Source: VRUE01 sp963745915 (GTDB lineage: Bacteria > Actinomycetota > Thermoleophilia > Solirubrobacterales > 70-9). Taken from it: a stretch of DNA of 64,000 bases. The position numbers and the translations under genes are program-made. Location: contig CAVUZA010000002.1 in assembly GCA_963745915.1 (NCBI GenBank), positions 124,001 to 188,000 on the forward strand, in the 5' to 3' direction. The notes beneath the pieces are model-generated. The model did not search any database, was not told the origin of the DNA, and saw only the letters and a list, made by a program, of their open reading frames with translations. This document shows, in pieces, positions 26,117 through 34,188 of the stretch (positions within the stretch are counted from its first letter, which is position 1; every line of letters starts with the position of its first letter).

Positions 26117-26842
26117 TTGGACCCGCATTCCCCCGGCACCGACCAGATCGACACCTTGCTGTGGATCGGCTTCCTCGCCGCGGCGATCCTGATCGTCGCG
26201 ATCAACGGCGCCCTCTTCTTCGCCCTGCGCGGCCGCCGCGGCGACGGCCAGCGGCGTCCCGCCCGCCGCGGCGGCATGCTGCGCGCCGGCGGCCTGCTGG
26301 CGGTCTTCGCCCTCGCCGTCTTCGTCCTCAGCGTGATCTACACCGAGAAGGCGCGCGAGACGCCCGCCACCGGCAGCGCCGGCCTCGCCTCGGCCAAGTC
26401 GAGGGCGCTGCAGATCACCGCCACCGGCCAGCAGTGGCTGTGGCGCTACGACTACCCCGACCCCGAGGCGGAGGCGAGCGCCGGCGGCGGCGACTCGAAC
26501 TTCACCGCCTCCTATTACAAGCTGGTCGTCCCGGTCGACACCACGGTCGACCTGAAGCTGGTCTCGACCGACGTGATCCACACCTGGGACGTGCCCGCCC
26601 TGGCCGGCAAGGCCGACGCGGTCCCCGGCAAGGTCAACCACGTCGTCTTCAACGCCGACCAGGAGGGCGTCTACGACGGCCAGTCGGCGACCTTCTCCGG
26701 CCAGGCCTACGCCGCGATGCGCACCGCCGTCGAGGTCGTCTCGCCGGCCGAGTACAAAGCCTTCCTGGCGCGCCAGAAAGCCGACATCCAGGCCGCCCAG
26801 GACCGCGTCGTCGGCGTGATCGAAGAAGGAGAGGTGCCATGA
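26117..26842 (+). CDS. Cytochrome oxidase subunit II-like protein lacking the CuA site
   Basis: 241 residues from TTG. Two N-terminal membrane helices (about 12-34 and 55-75) and a cupredoxin domain with QITATGQQWLWRYDYPD and STDVIHTWDVPALAGKADAVPGK are as in COX2. The CuA loop is altered: GVYDGQSATFSGQAYAAM replaces the usual Q-C-x-E-x-C-G-x-x-H-x-x-M, so both cysteines are Ser, Glu is Thr and the second His is Tyr; only the first His (IHTW) and the Met remain. It cannot bind the dinuclear CuA. Its stop overlaps the start of an equally unusual subunit I. Confidence 0.9.
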   Translation: MDPHSPGTDQIDTLLWIGFLAAAILIVAINGALFFALRGRRGDGQRRPARRGGMLRAGGLLAVFALAVFVLSVIYTEKARETPATGSAGLASAKSRALQITATGQQWLWRYDYPDPEAEASAGGGDSNFTASYYKLVVPVDTTVDLKLVSTDVIHTWDVPALAGKADAVPGKVNHVVFNADQEGVYDGQSATFSGQAYAAMRTAVEVVSPAEYKAFLARQKADIQAAQDRVVGVIEEGEVP

Positions 26843-28527
26843 GCCCGGCCGCCGCCCGCCCCGAGGTCGTCGCCGACGGCTTCCCCCGGCGCCGCCCGCG
26901 CTGGATCCAGATCGCGACCAGCGCCGACCACAAGGACGTCGCCCAGGTGATGATCGTCGCCGCGCTCGGCTTCCTCTTCATCGGCCTGGTCGAGCTGCTG
27001 CTGATGCGGCTGCAGCTCGCCGTCCCCGAGAACACCTTCCTCAGCCCGGTCACCTTCAACCGGATGCTCTCCCTCTACGGGGCGACCGCGATCTTCTTCT
27101 TCGCCCTGCCGCTGGCGCTCGGCCTCTTCTACTACCTGGCGCCGCTGCAGATCGGCGCCCGCGGCACCGCCCTGCCGCGGGTCGGCCAGATCGGCCTCTG
27201 GCTCTTCCTCGCCGGCGCGACCGTCCTCTACGCGGGCTTCCTCTTCACCCCCTCCGAGGCCGGCGTCAACCCGCTGGCGCCGCTCTCCGAGCTCGCCTTC
27301 CTGCCCAACAACGGCGTCGACGCCTGGGCCGCCGCCAACGGCCTCGCCACGCTCGGCTTCGTCCTGATCGCCACCGACCTGGCCGCCACCCTGCGCCGTC
27401 TGCGGGCGCCCGGCATGGCCTGGCGCCGGGCGCCGGTCTTCACCTGGGCGGCGGCGATCGGCTCCTGGCAGATGCTCGTCATCGGCCCGGTGATGCTGGC
27501 GGCGATCGCGATGCTGCTGATCGACCGCAACTTCGACGGCATCTTCTTCGCCGGCGACTCGGGCGGCGCGCCGCTGCTCTGGGAGCACATGAGCTGGATC
27601 TTCTTCAGCGGCTCCTACATGCTGATCCTGATCTTCGCCCTCGGCGCCCTGGCCGAGATCGTCCCCGTCTTCTCCGGCCAGCCGCTGCGCGGCCGCCGCA
27701 CCGTCGTCGCCGCCCTGGCGGCGATCGCCGCGATCGGCACCCTGGCCTGGATGCAGAACATGCTCACCGCGCCGATCGGGATCGGCTGGATGTACTTCGC
27801 GATGCTGATGTCGCTGGCCCTGATCGTGCCCTTCGGCCTCGTCTTCCACAGCCTGGTCTCGACTCTCGCCGCCGGGACGCCGCGGATGCGGGCGCCGCTG
27901 CTCTACGCGGCCGGGGCGATCTCGATGATCTCGATCGGCCTCGCCGCCGAGGTCGAGCACTCGATGGTCGCCGTCGCCTGGCGCCTGCACAACACGACCG
28001 ACGCCACCGCGGCGACCCACTTCGCCCTGCTCGGCGGCGCCGTCTTCGGCGGCTTCGCCGCCCTGCACTACTGGTTCCCGAAGCTCACCGGCCGCACGAT
28101 GGGCGAACTGCTCGGCCGCATCGCCTTCTGGACGATGGTCGCCGGCACGCTGATCTTCCTCGTGCCGCTCTTCATCGCCGGCGGCGACCACGGCCAGGTC
28201 GTCGACGGCTACGAGTTCTTCGCCGGCACCGGGGTCAGCGCGCTCAACCTGATCGCCACGATCGGCGCCTTCGTCCTCGCCCTGGGGATCGTGCTCGAGA
28301 TCGCCAACGCGATCGCCAGCCGCGGCGGCGGCGCCCGCGCCGGGCACGACCACTGGGGCGGCGACTCGCTCGAGTGGTTCGCCCTCTCGCCGCCCGAGCC
28401 GCACAACTTCGACGTGCTGCCCGACGTGCGCAGCGACCGCCCGATGCGCGACATCCGCGAGGCGATCGCCCACAGCACCGCCCGGCGCGCCGAGGCGGCG
28501 TCGCCCGCCGGCGAGCCGGTAGCCTGA
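26839..28527 (+). CDS. Haem-copper oxidase subunit I-like protein lacking metal ligands
   Basis: 562 residues, twelve-helix COX1 architecture recognisable throughout: TSADHKDVAQ start, YLAPLQIGARGTALPRV, MLLIDRNFDGIFF, AEIVPVFSGQPLRG and GGAVFGGFAALHYWFPKLTGR. The ligand positions are changed: haem-a His to Tyr80 (MLSLYG), CuB His and cross-linked Tyr in HPEVY to Ser257/Met261 (FFSGSYM), the CuB H-H pair to Gln306-Asn307 (WMQNM), and haem-a3 His to Ala392; only His394 aligns with a ligand. It is unlikely to reduce oxygen. Coupled to the CuA-less subunit II; ctaB follows five bases later. The frame is intact, so it is maintained. Confidence 0.92.
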   Translation: MSPAAARPEVVADGFPRRRPRWIQIATSADHKDVAQVMIVAALGFLFIGLVELLLMRLQLAVPENTFLSPVTFNRMLSLYGATAIFFFALPLALGLFYYLAPLQIGARGTALPRVGQIGLWLFLAGATVLYAGFLFTPSEAGVNPLAPLSELAFLPNNGVDAWAAANGLATLGFVLIATDLAATLRRLRAPGMAWRRAPVFTWAAAIGSWQMLVIGPVMLAAIAMLLIDRNFDGIFFAGDSGGAPLLWEHMSWIFFSGSYMLILIFALGALAEIVPVFSGQPLRGRRTVVAALAAIAAIGTLAWMQNMLTAPIGIGWMYFAMLMSLALIVPFGLVFHSLVSTLAAGTPRMRAPLLYAAGAISMISIGLAAEVEHSMVAVAWRLHNTTDATAATHFALLGGAVFGGFAALHYWFPKLTGRTMGELLGRIAFWTMVAGTLIFLVPLFIAGGDHGQVVDGYEFFAGTGVSALNLIATIGAFVLALGIVLEIANAIASRGGGARAGHDHWGGDSLEWFALSPPEPHNFDVLPDVRSDRPMRDIREAIAHSTARRAEAASPAGEPVA

Positions 28528-28532
28528 GCACG

Positions 28533-29423
28533 ATGGATGCCACCGCCGCGGCGGTCAGCCGGCCAGCGGCCCCCTCGCTGCTGCGCGACTACCTGACGCT
28601 GACCAAGCCGAAGGTGCAGTCGCTGCTGCTGCTGACCACGATCACGACGATGTACGTCGCCGGCGACCCCTCGCTCGGCGTCGTCTTCCTCGTCTGCCTC
28701 GGCGGCGCCCTCTCGGCCGGCGGCGCCGGCGCGATCAACCACGCCGTCGACCGCGACATCGACCGCCTGATGGCCCGCACCGCGAGCCGCCCGGTCGCCG
28801 CCGGGCGGATCTCGCCGCGGGCCGCGACCGCCTTCGGCGCGGCGCTCGGCTGCGCCTCCTTCGCCCTGCTGGCGCTGGCCGTCAACCCGCTCGCCGCGGC
28901 ACTCTCGCTCTCCGGCCTGCTCGGCTACGTCTTCGTCTACACGCTGTGGCTGAAGCGGCGCACGCCGCAGAACATCGTGATCGGCGGCGCCGCCGGCGCC
29001 GTGCCGCCGCTGGTCGCCTGGGCGGCCGTGACCGGCGGGCTGAGCGGCACCGCGCTCTTCCTCTTCGCGATCGTCTTCTTCTGGACGCCGCCGCACTTCT
29101 GGGCGCTCTCGCTGCTGATGAAGGACGAGTACGCCAAGGTCGGCGTGCCGATGCTGCCCGTCGTCCGCGGCGAGGACGAGACCCGGCGCCAGATCCTGCT
29201 CTACACGGTGCTGCTCTACGCGGTCACCCAGCTGCCCTTCTGCGCCGGCGGCTTCGGCCTCGAGTACCTGGTCGCCTCGATGACGCTCGGCGCCGGCTTC
29301 ATCTACTGCGCGGTGCGGCTGCTGCGCAGCGCCGACCGCCGCTGGGCACTGCGCACCTACCTCTTCTCGCTCGCCTACCTGGCGCTGCTCTTCGTCTCGA
29401 TGCCGCTCGACCGCCTGGTCTAG
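28533..29423 (+). CDS. ctaB: Protohaem IX farnesyltransferase (haem O synthase)
   Basis: 296 residues, about nine helices. The prenyltransferase motif NHAVDRDIDRLMARTASRPV is at about residue 71, the second loop YTLWLKRRTPQNIVIGGAAGAVPP at 140, and FFWTPPHFWALSLLMKDEYAKVGVPMLPVVRG at 190. Converts haem B to haem O, which CtaA turns into haem A for the aa3 oxidase. Follows the ligand-less subunit I by five bases and so shares its transcript. Confidence 0.95.
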   Translation: MDATAAAVSRPAAPSLLRDYLTLTKPKVQSLLLLTTITTMYVAGDPSLGVVFLVCLGGALSAGGAGAINHAVDRDIDRLMARTASRPVAAGRISPRAATAFGAALGCASFALLALAVNPLAAALSLSGLLGYVFVYTLWLKRRTPQNIVIGGAAGAVPPLVAWAAVTGGLSGTALFLFAIVFFWTPPHFWALSLLMKDEYAKVGVPMLPVVRGEDETRRQILLYTVLLYAVTQLPFCAGGFGLEYLVASMTLGAGFIYCAVRLLRSADRRWALRTYLFSLAYLALLFVSMPLDRLV

Positions 29424-29463
29424 TAGAAATCCGGGCGTGGATCGCGAGAACGCAAGAGCGAGC

Positions 29464-29550
29464 ATGTCGGCCGGCCTGGTGGCCGGCGGCGTCGCGGCCG
29501 GCGTCTTCGCCCTCTGCTTCGTGGCGGCGATGCTCTACATCGCCTCATGA
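29464..29550 (+). CDS. 28-residue single-helix membrane peptide
   Basis: ATG frame of 28 residues, almost all one hydrophobic helix (GLVAGGVAAGVFALCFVAAMLYIAS). Its stop overlaps the next ATG (ATGA), implying coupled translation. Such mini-proteins occur as small subunits or assembly partners of terminal oxidases; that role is inferred from position only. The frame upstream is closed by a TAG with no other start. Confidence 0.55.
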   Translation: MSAGLVAGGVAAGVFALCFVAAMLYIAS

Positions 29551-29837
29551 GCGCCCACCGGCGCGTCCCCGAGCCCGGCGAGCTGGTCTACCAGCCGCGC
29601 CCCTCCTGGGCGCCGGCGGTCTTCGCCTTCGCCCTGGCGCTGACCCTCTGCGGCGCCTTCATCAGCTTCATGTTCCCGGGCTGGATCTACTCGATCGCCG
29701 GCGCCGTCGTCGCCCTCCTCGCCCTGCGGACGATGATCCGCGACTCCATTCGCAGCTACTACCGCCTCCCTCGCAAGCAGCACGCTCGCGGCGCCGTCCT
29801 GCCGGTCGAAACGATCTCTGCCCCGCCTCGGGGCTGA
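29547..29837 (+). CDS. Small membrane protein of the oxidase locus
   Basis: 96 residues: hydrophilic start, two helices at about 23-45 and 47-62, and a basic C-terminal tail (RSYYRLPRKQHARG). Size and topology resemble actinobacterial oxidase subunit IV (CtaF)-like proteins, but sequence similarity is not certain. Start overlaps the preceding mini-ORF. The stop codon forms the first three bases of the left arm of a long hairpin. Confidence 0.65.
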   Translation: MSAHRRVPEPGELVYQPRPSWAPAVFAFALALTLCGAFISFMFPGWIYSIAGAVVALLALRTMIRDSIRSYYRLPRKQHARGAVLPVETISAPPRG

Positions 29838-29952
29838 GGCCGGCGGGGCAGGGGTTCCGCTTAACTTTTTCGAGGAGCCGGGATCGGCTGTCGCCCAGGG
29901 GGAGCGGTCGCGAAAAAGTACAAGACGCTCCACCCCTGCCCCGCCGGCCTCA
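29835..29952. repeat. 118-base hairpin holding both convergent stop codons
   Basis: Perfect 21-base arms, TGAGGCCGGCGGGGCAGGGG plus T, and inner pairing ACTTTTTCG/CGAAAAAGT. The plus-strand gene's TGA is the first three bases of the left arm; the CBS gene's TGA is the mirrored first three bases of the right arm. A bidirectional terminator is likely, but the length and 70-base centre suggest an inserted element. Confidence 0.85.
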
Positions 29953-30354
29953 ATCGGGTGTCGTGGCGGAGGAGGTGGCGCCGTCGGAAGTCCAGACCCG
30001 CATGATGTCGCGCATGGAGAGGACTCCTACGAGTCGCCCGTCGTCGTAGACAACCAGGTGGCGGATGCCGCGGCGGGACATCTCGGCCGCGGCGCTCTCC
30101 AGGCTCCAATCCGGTGAGGCGGCGATCACGCTGTCGCTCATGTGCTCGGCCACCCGCTCGCGATCGGGGTCCTCGCCCCTGCCCACCGAGTTGAGCACAT
30201 CGCGCTCCGTGAGGATGCGCGGCACCGGCGTCTCGTCGTCGCTAACCAGCGCCGCCCCGGTGCCTTTCTCGGTCATCATCGCCGCCGCCTCGCGGAGGGT
30301 GTGGCCGGGGCCGACCGTGAGCACCACTTCCGACATACCGTCCCGCACCTGCAT
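29950..30354 (-). CDS. Two-CBS-domain protein
   Basis: 134 residues forming one CBS pair: VVLTVGPGHTLREAAAMMTEKGTGAALVSD...ILTERDVLNSV and SDSVIAASPDWSLESAAAEMSRRGIRHLVVYDDGRLVGVLSMRDIM. Such stand-alone modules bind adenosine nucleotides and sense energy state. Divergent from the dihaem cytochrome c gene (123 bases between starts, where both promoters must lie); ends in the shared hairpin. Confidence 0.9.
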   Translation of the reverse strand: MQVRDGMSEVVLTVGPGHTLREAAAMMTEKGTGAALVSDDETPVPRILTERDVLNSVGRGEDPDRERVAEHMSDSVIAASPDWSLESAAAEMSRRGIRHLVVYDDGRLVGVLSMRDIMRVWTSDGATSSATTPD

Positions 30355-30477
30355 CGCCGCCTCCTTTTCGCGTATCGCGAGCTAGTGTGAATCGTCTCAA
30401 GGCTACCCGACGCCCGTGCCTGTGCAAGCGGCTTTCACGGGGGCCGGGCATATAGACTCCGGCGCGCTCTGCGCCGT

Positions 30478-31170
30478 ATGTCGAAGCTGCCGAAACCCAT
30501 CCGCGCCCTGCCCGCCCTCGCCCTGCTGGCGATCGCCCTGCCCGCCTCGGGCTGCGGCACGACCAGCGCCGACCCCGAACGCGGCCGCGAGCTCTTCCGC
30601 GCCAAGTGCGGCGTCTGCCACGAGATGGCCCAGGCCGGGACCACGGCCCAGGTCGGCCCCAACCTCGACGAGGCGTTCGCCGCCGCCCGCGCGGCCGGCG
30701 AGAACGACGGGACGGTGGAAGGCATCGTCGCAGCCCAGGTCGAGTACCCGCGGCCCAGCAACGACAACCCCGCCGCCTCGATGCCGGCCGACATCGTCAG
30801 CGGCCAGGACCTCGAGGACGTCGCCGCCTACGTCGGCATGTACGCCGGCGTGCCCGGCGCGGCGCCGCCCCGGGTGCCGGGCGGCCCGGGGGCGCAGGTC
30901 TTCGCCAACAACGGCTGCGACACCTGCCACGCCCTCGCCGCCGCCGGCGCCGGCGGCGTCACCGGGCCCGACCTCGACGAAGTCCTGCCCGGCCAGAGCG
31001 CGGCGATGATCCACGAGTCGATCGTCGAACCCAACAAGGAGATCGTCAAGGGCTACCCGGCCAACGTGATGCCGGCCAACTTCGGCCAGACCATCTCCGC
31101 CAAGGAACTCGAAGAGCTGGTCGACTACCTGATCGAATCGACCAGCGGCAAGCAGGGCAAGGGCGGCTGA
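30478..31170 (+). CDS. Dihaem cytochrome c lipoprotein
   Basis: 230 residues. N-terminal signal with lipobox ASGC (Cys26). Two C-x-x-C-H haem sites, CGVCH at about residue 43 and CDTCH near 147, each followed by a methionine-containing loop (ASMPADIV; NVMPANFG). Probably an exported membrane-anchored electron carrier that feeds the aa3 oxidase. The gene is followed by ctaA after 50 bases. Confidence 0.9.
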   Translation: MSKLPKPIRALPALALLAIALPASGCGTTSADPERGRELFRAKCGVCHEMAQAGTTAQVGPNLDEAFAAARAAGENDGTVEGIVAAQVEYPRPSNDNPAASMPADIVSGQDLEDVAAYVGMYAGVPGAAPPRVPGGPGAQVFANNGCDTCHALAAAGAGGVTGPDLDEVLPGQSAAMIHESIVEPNKEIVKGYPANVMPANFGQTISAKELEELVDYLIESTSGKQGKGG

Positions 31171-31220
31171 CCCGCCCCGGCGGCCCGGCTCGCGGTCGCT
31201 GCCATCATCCGCTGAGGTCC

Positions 31221-32189
31221 ATGCGCGCCCGCCTCCGCATCTCCCCGCAGCTCTACGCCAACGTCGCCCTCGTCGCCCTCGCGGCGCTGGCGCTGATCGT
31301 GCTGACCGGGGCTGGGGTGCGGCTCACCGGCTCGGGCCTGGGCTGCCCGGACTGGCCCAAGTGCTACGGCGGCACCGTGCCGCCGCTCGACACCCACGCG
31401 GTGATCGAGTACGGCAACCGCCTGCTCACCGGCTTCGTCGGCCTCGCCGTGATCGCCGCCAGCGTCCTCGCCTGGTTCCGGGTGCCGTTCCGCGGCCACC
31501 TCGCCCTCTTCGGCGCCCTGCTGCCGCTCGGCGTCGTCGGCCAGGCGATCCTCGGCGCCCTCGTCGTCAAGTACCACCTCGCCCCCGGCCTGGTGATGAG
31601 CCACTTCATCCTCTCGATGCTGCTGCTCGACGCCTCCTTCGCCCTCGCCTGGTGCGCCCGCTACGAGCCCTGGGAGCGGCGCCGCTCGCACGACCGGCTC
31701 GGCGTCTGGGCGGTGCGGGCGCTGATCCCGCTCGGCCAGCTGACGATCCTCGCCGGCACGATCGCCACCGCCTCCGGGCCCCACGCCGGCGCCCACGAGG
31801 GCCAGCTCGTGCACCGCTTCACCTTCGAGGGCACCGGCACCCTGGAGTGGGTCGTGCAGCGCCACTCGGCGATCGCCGCCGTCTTCGGCCTCGCCGCGGT
31901 CGCGGTCTGGTTCCTCCTGCGCCGCCCAGGAGGCGACAGGAGGGCCGTTAGGCCGCTGACCGCGGTGATTGGCCTGCTCGCCCTGCAGGGCGCCGTAGGC
32001 GGCGTCCAGTGGGCCCTCGAGCTGCCCTCGGAGATCGTCTGGCTGCACGTCGCCCTGGCCACCGCCACCTGGCTGGCGATGCTCTGGGCCGTCGCCGTCG
32101 CCGGCCGGCTCGAACCGCGCACTGCGGCCTCCGAGCCGCTATCGGCGGCGGCCCGGCGGGACGCGCCGCCGGCGATAGCTCAGAGCTGA
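31221..32189 (+). CDS. ctaA: Haem A synthase
   Basis: 322 residues, eight membrane helices. First loop GSGLGCPDWPKCYGG carries the paired cysteines of CtaA; conserved histidines are in VIEYGNRLLTGF-flanked helices, VMSHFILSM, QRHSAIAAVFG and IVWLHVALATATW. Oxidises haem O to haem A for the oxidase encoded downstream. ATG start. Its last ten bases overlap the end of the small coiled-coil gene on the other strand. Confidence 0.93.
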   Translation: MRARLRISPQLYANVALVALAALALIVLTGAGVRLTGSGLGCPDWPKCYGGTVPPLDTHAVIEYGNRLLTGFVGLAVIAASVLAWFRVPFRGHLALFGALLPLGVVGQAILGALVVKYHLAPGLVMSHFILSMLLLDASFALAWCARYEPWERRRSHDRLGVWAVRALIPLGQLTILAGTIATASGPHAGAHEGQLVHRFTFEGTGTLEWVVQRHSAIAAVFGLAAVAVWFLLRRPGGDRRAVRPLTAVIGLLALQGAVGGVQWALELPSEIVWLHVALATATWLAMLWAVAVAGRLEPRTAASEPLSAAARRDAPPAIAQS

Positions 32190-32440
32190 GTCACGATCAC
32201 GGCAGCGACGATGCTCGCCATCGCCGCGAACATCGAGCCGCCGAAAAGGATCATCAGGCGGTACATGGCGTCGAGGCGCTCATCCAGCCTGACGAAGCGC
32301 GCGTCGATCGTGTCGAGGCGGGCTTCGATCTTGTCGAAGCGCTTGTCGACCTGTTCGAACTGCCTGTCGACGTAATCGAAGCGGAGGTCCATCTCCTGCT
32401 TCAGGCCGTCGAGCTTCTCGTCTGTCCACCTCTCGGTCAT
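32180..32440 (-). CDS. Small coiled-coil membrane protein
   Basis: 86 residues from MTERWTDEK, chosen because GGAG stands at correct spacing; two in-frame ATGs lie upstream. Residues 5-55 form a heptad-like coiled coil (RFDYVDRQFEQVDKRFDKIEARLDTIDARF), followed by one C-terminal helix (MILFGGSMFAAMASIVAAVIV). Similar stand-alone coiled-coil/TM proteins accompany phage or toxin genes and mitochondrial DUF1640-type proteins; role unknown here. Convergent with ctaA. Confidence 0.7.
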   Translation of the reverse strand: MTERWTDEKLDGLKQEMDLRFDYVDRQFEQVDKRFDKIEARLDTIDARFVRLDERLDAMYRLMILFGGSMFAAMASIVAAVIVTQL

Positions 32441-32521
32441 CAGCAACTCCATGATGCCAGACCCTAGAAGACAGAACGTTACGCATGGCGCGCACAAACG
32501 CGCGCCTCCGGGCCAACATCG

Positions 32522-32686
32522 TCACCGAAGGCGCGCGTAGCCCCTGGCCGCCGCAGCCGCGATCAGGATCAGCCCCCAGACCGCCCCGACCAGGGGGCGG
32601 GTCAGCAGCGTCAAGGCGATCACCGAGGCGGCGGCGACCGCGACGATCACCAGCCAGCGGAAGACGGCTGCCTCGGAGAGCTTCAG
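32522..32686 (-). CDS. Small two-helix membrane protein after ctaE
   Basis: A frame of about 54 residues begins four bases after the ctaE stop: LKLSEAAVFRWLVIVAVAAASVIALTLL then LVGAVWGLILIAAAAARGYARLR. The two hydrophobic helices suggest a small oxidase subunit IV-like protein. The only possible starts are a CTG at 32686 or an internal GTG, and no ribosome site is evident, so coupling to ctaE would be needed. Start uncertain. Confidence 0.5.
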   Translation of the reverse strand: MKLSEAAVFRWLVIVAVAAASVIALTLLTRPLVGAVWGLILIAAAAARGYARLR

Positions 32687-32689
32687 GGC

Positions 32690-33316
32690 CTAGAGGATGT
32701 AGACCGTCGTGTAGACGATGATCCACATGATGTCGACGAAGTGCCAGTAGATGCCGGGCACCTCGACGCCGAGGTGGTCATCGGCCTTGGGGCCGAAGTG
32801 GCCGCGGAAGGCGCGGATCGTGGCGAAGCTGAGCAGGCAGAGGCCGACGAAGACGTGGGCGCCGTGCAGGCCGGTGAGGCTGTAGAAGATCGAGCCGAAG
32901 CCGAGGTCGCGGGCGCTGAAGCCGAGGTGCACGTACTCGTTGACCTGGATGAAGAGGAAGGTCGCGCCCAGCAACCAGGTCAGCACCAGGCCCAGCTTCA
33001 GCCCGTTGCGGTTGCCGCGGCGGATCGACTCCAGCGCGTAGTGGATGGTGAAGCTCGAGGAGACGAGGATCGCCGTGTTGACGCCGGCGACCGCGACCGG
33101 CAGCTCGTACGGGTGCGGCGGCCAGGTCGGCGGGTCGACGACCACGCGCAGGAAGAAGTAGGCGGCGAAGAAGGCGCCGAAGAGCATCACCTCGGAGACG
33201 ATGAAGAGCAGGATGCCGAGCGTCTGGCGGTCGATCCGCGAGCTCTGGTTGGCCTCGGGCGGCCCGTGGTGCTCCTCCTCGTGGGCGTGGCCGAGGGCCA
33301 CGGTCGCGCTCTCCAT
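32690..33316 (-). CDS. ctaE: Cytochrome c oxidase subunit III
   Basis: 208 residues, five membrane helices. GILLFIVSEVMLFGAFFAAYFFLR, NEYVHLGFSARDLGFGSIFYSLTGLHGAHVFVGL and VPGIYWHFVDIMWIIVYTTVYIL are COX3 signatures. The seven-helix form is shortened by two N-terminal helices as in actinobacteria. ATG overlaps the stop of the stress-like protein gene upstream. Belongs to the minus-strand operon ctaC-ctaD-(33316)-ctaE. Confidence 0.95.
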   Translation of the reverse strand: MESATVALGHAHEEEHHGPPEANQSSRIDRQTLGILLFIVSEVMLFGAFFAAYFFLRVVVDPPTWPPHPYELPVAVAGVNTAILVSSSFTIHYALESIRRGNRNGLKLGLVLTWLLGATFLFIQVNEYVHLGFSARDLGFGSIFYSLTGLHGAHVFVGLCLLSFATIRAFRGHFGPKADDHLGVEVPGIYWHFVDIMWIIVYTTVYIL

Positions 33317-34188
33317 CAGCTCGTCCCCTCCTCTCCCTCGGCGACGGCCGCGGCGACGACCTCGGCGGGGCGGCCGACCTCGAGGTGCTCGACCGGCTTG
33401 TCGGTGATCTCGCGCACCTTGCCGAGCAGGTCGCCCTCGAGCCAGCGCGAGCTCTCGCCGGCGAAGGTCGAGATCAGCACCTCGTCGATCCGGTAGTGCT
33501 CGATCGCGTTCTGCACGGCGTGGAAGGGGTCGGGGCTCATCGGCTGGCCGGTGGCGTCGACGTCGGCGCGGTAGAGCGCGGCCAGGGTGGAGGCGAGGTC
33601 GCGGACGATCTCCGGCTCGGTCACGTCGTCGGCTCGCGGGCAGACGATCGTGTAGCGGTGGGGATGCCCGGCCGCGTCCTGCTCGAGGCGGGCGACGAGG
33701 TCGGGGGCGGCGACCGTCTGGGTGGCGACGACCAGCTTGTGGGTCAGGTCCCAGCGGATCGAGTCGTCTTCGATCCGCACCGGGATGTGGGTGACGGTCA
33801 CCTCAGGCTCGAAGCGGCCCTTCGCCCACTCGACCAGGTCCTTGCGCAGCAGCCCGAAGCGGCTCTCGTAGAGGCAGGAGAGCAGCACCTCGCCCGGCTC
33901 GTGGGCGCGGACGGCGTCGTCGAGCGCCAGCGAGGGCTCGTGGTCCATCACCTCGCCGACCGACTCGATCCCGTACTCGGCGAGGATCGACATCGTCACC
34001 TCGACCCGGGCGCGGGCGGCGTCGCGCAGCTCGCCGCTGTCGATCAGCTGGCCGGCCGCCGGCTGGTTCTGCGGCGCGGCGACGGCGACGAAGGGAACCT
34101 CGGCGGCGCGCTCCTGGACCGCGGCCAGCAGCTTGCGACCGCCCGCCACCTCGTTGAGGAAGACGAGCAGGGGACGGGCGTCGCTCAT
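33316..34188 (-). CDS. Tandem universal-stress-like protein in the oxidase operon
   Basis: 290 residues made of two alpha/beta repeats: residues ~1-140 (LLVFLNEVAGGRKLLAAVQERAAEVPFVAVAAP, DAVRAHEPGEVLLSCLYESRFGLLRKDLVEWAKGRF) and ~140-285 (HRYTIVCPRADD, AIEHYRIDEVLISTFAGESSRWLEGDLLGKVREIT). The repeats end in S-x-F/Y-x-x-R-x-G/WLE-type nucleotide loops reminiscent of UspA. Coupled on both sides by one- to four-base overlaps to ctaD and ctaE. A role in oxidase regulation or assembly is inferred from position only. Confidence 0.75.
   Translation of the reverse strand: MSDARPLLVFLNEVAGGRKLLAAVQERAAEVPFVAVAAPQNQPAAGQLIDSGELRDAARARVEVTMSILAEYGIESVGEVMDHEPSLALDDAVRAHEPGEVLLSCLYESRFGLLRKDLVEWAKGRFEPEVTVTHIPVRIEDDSIRWDLTHKLVVATQTVAAPDLVARLEQDAAGHPHRYTIVCPRADDVTEPEIVRDLASTLAALYRADVDATGQPMSPDPFHAVQNAIEHYRIDEVLISTFAGESSRWLEGDLLGKVREITDKPVEHLEVGRPAEVVAAAVAEGEEGTS

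Noticed and set aside
26117..28527. Quinol oxidase (bo3-type) reading of the first subunit II/I pair.
   Set aside because: Missing CuA alone would fit, but subunit I also lacks the haem and CuB ligands that quinol oxidases keep.
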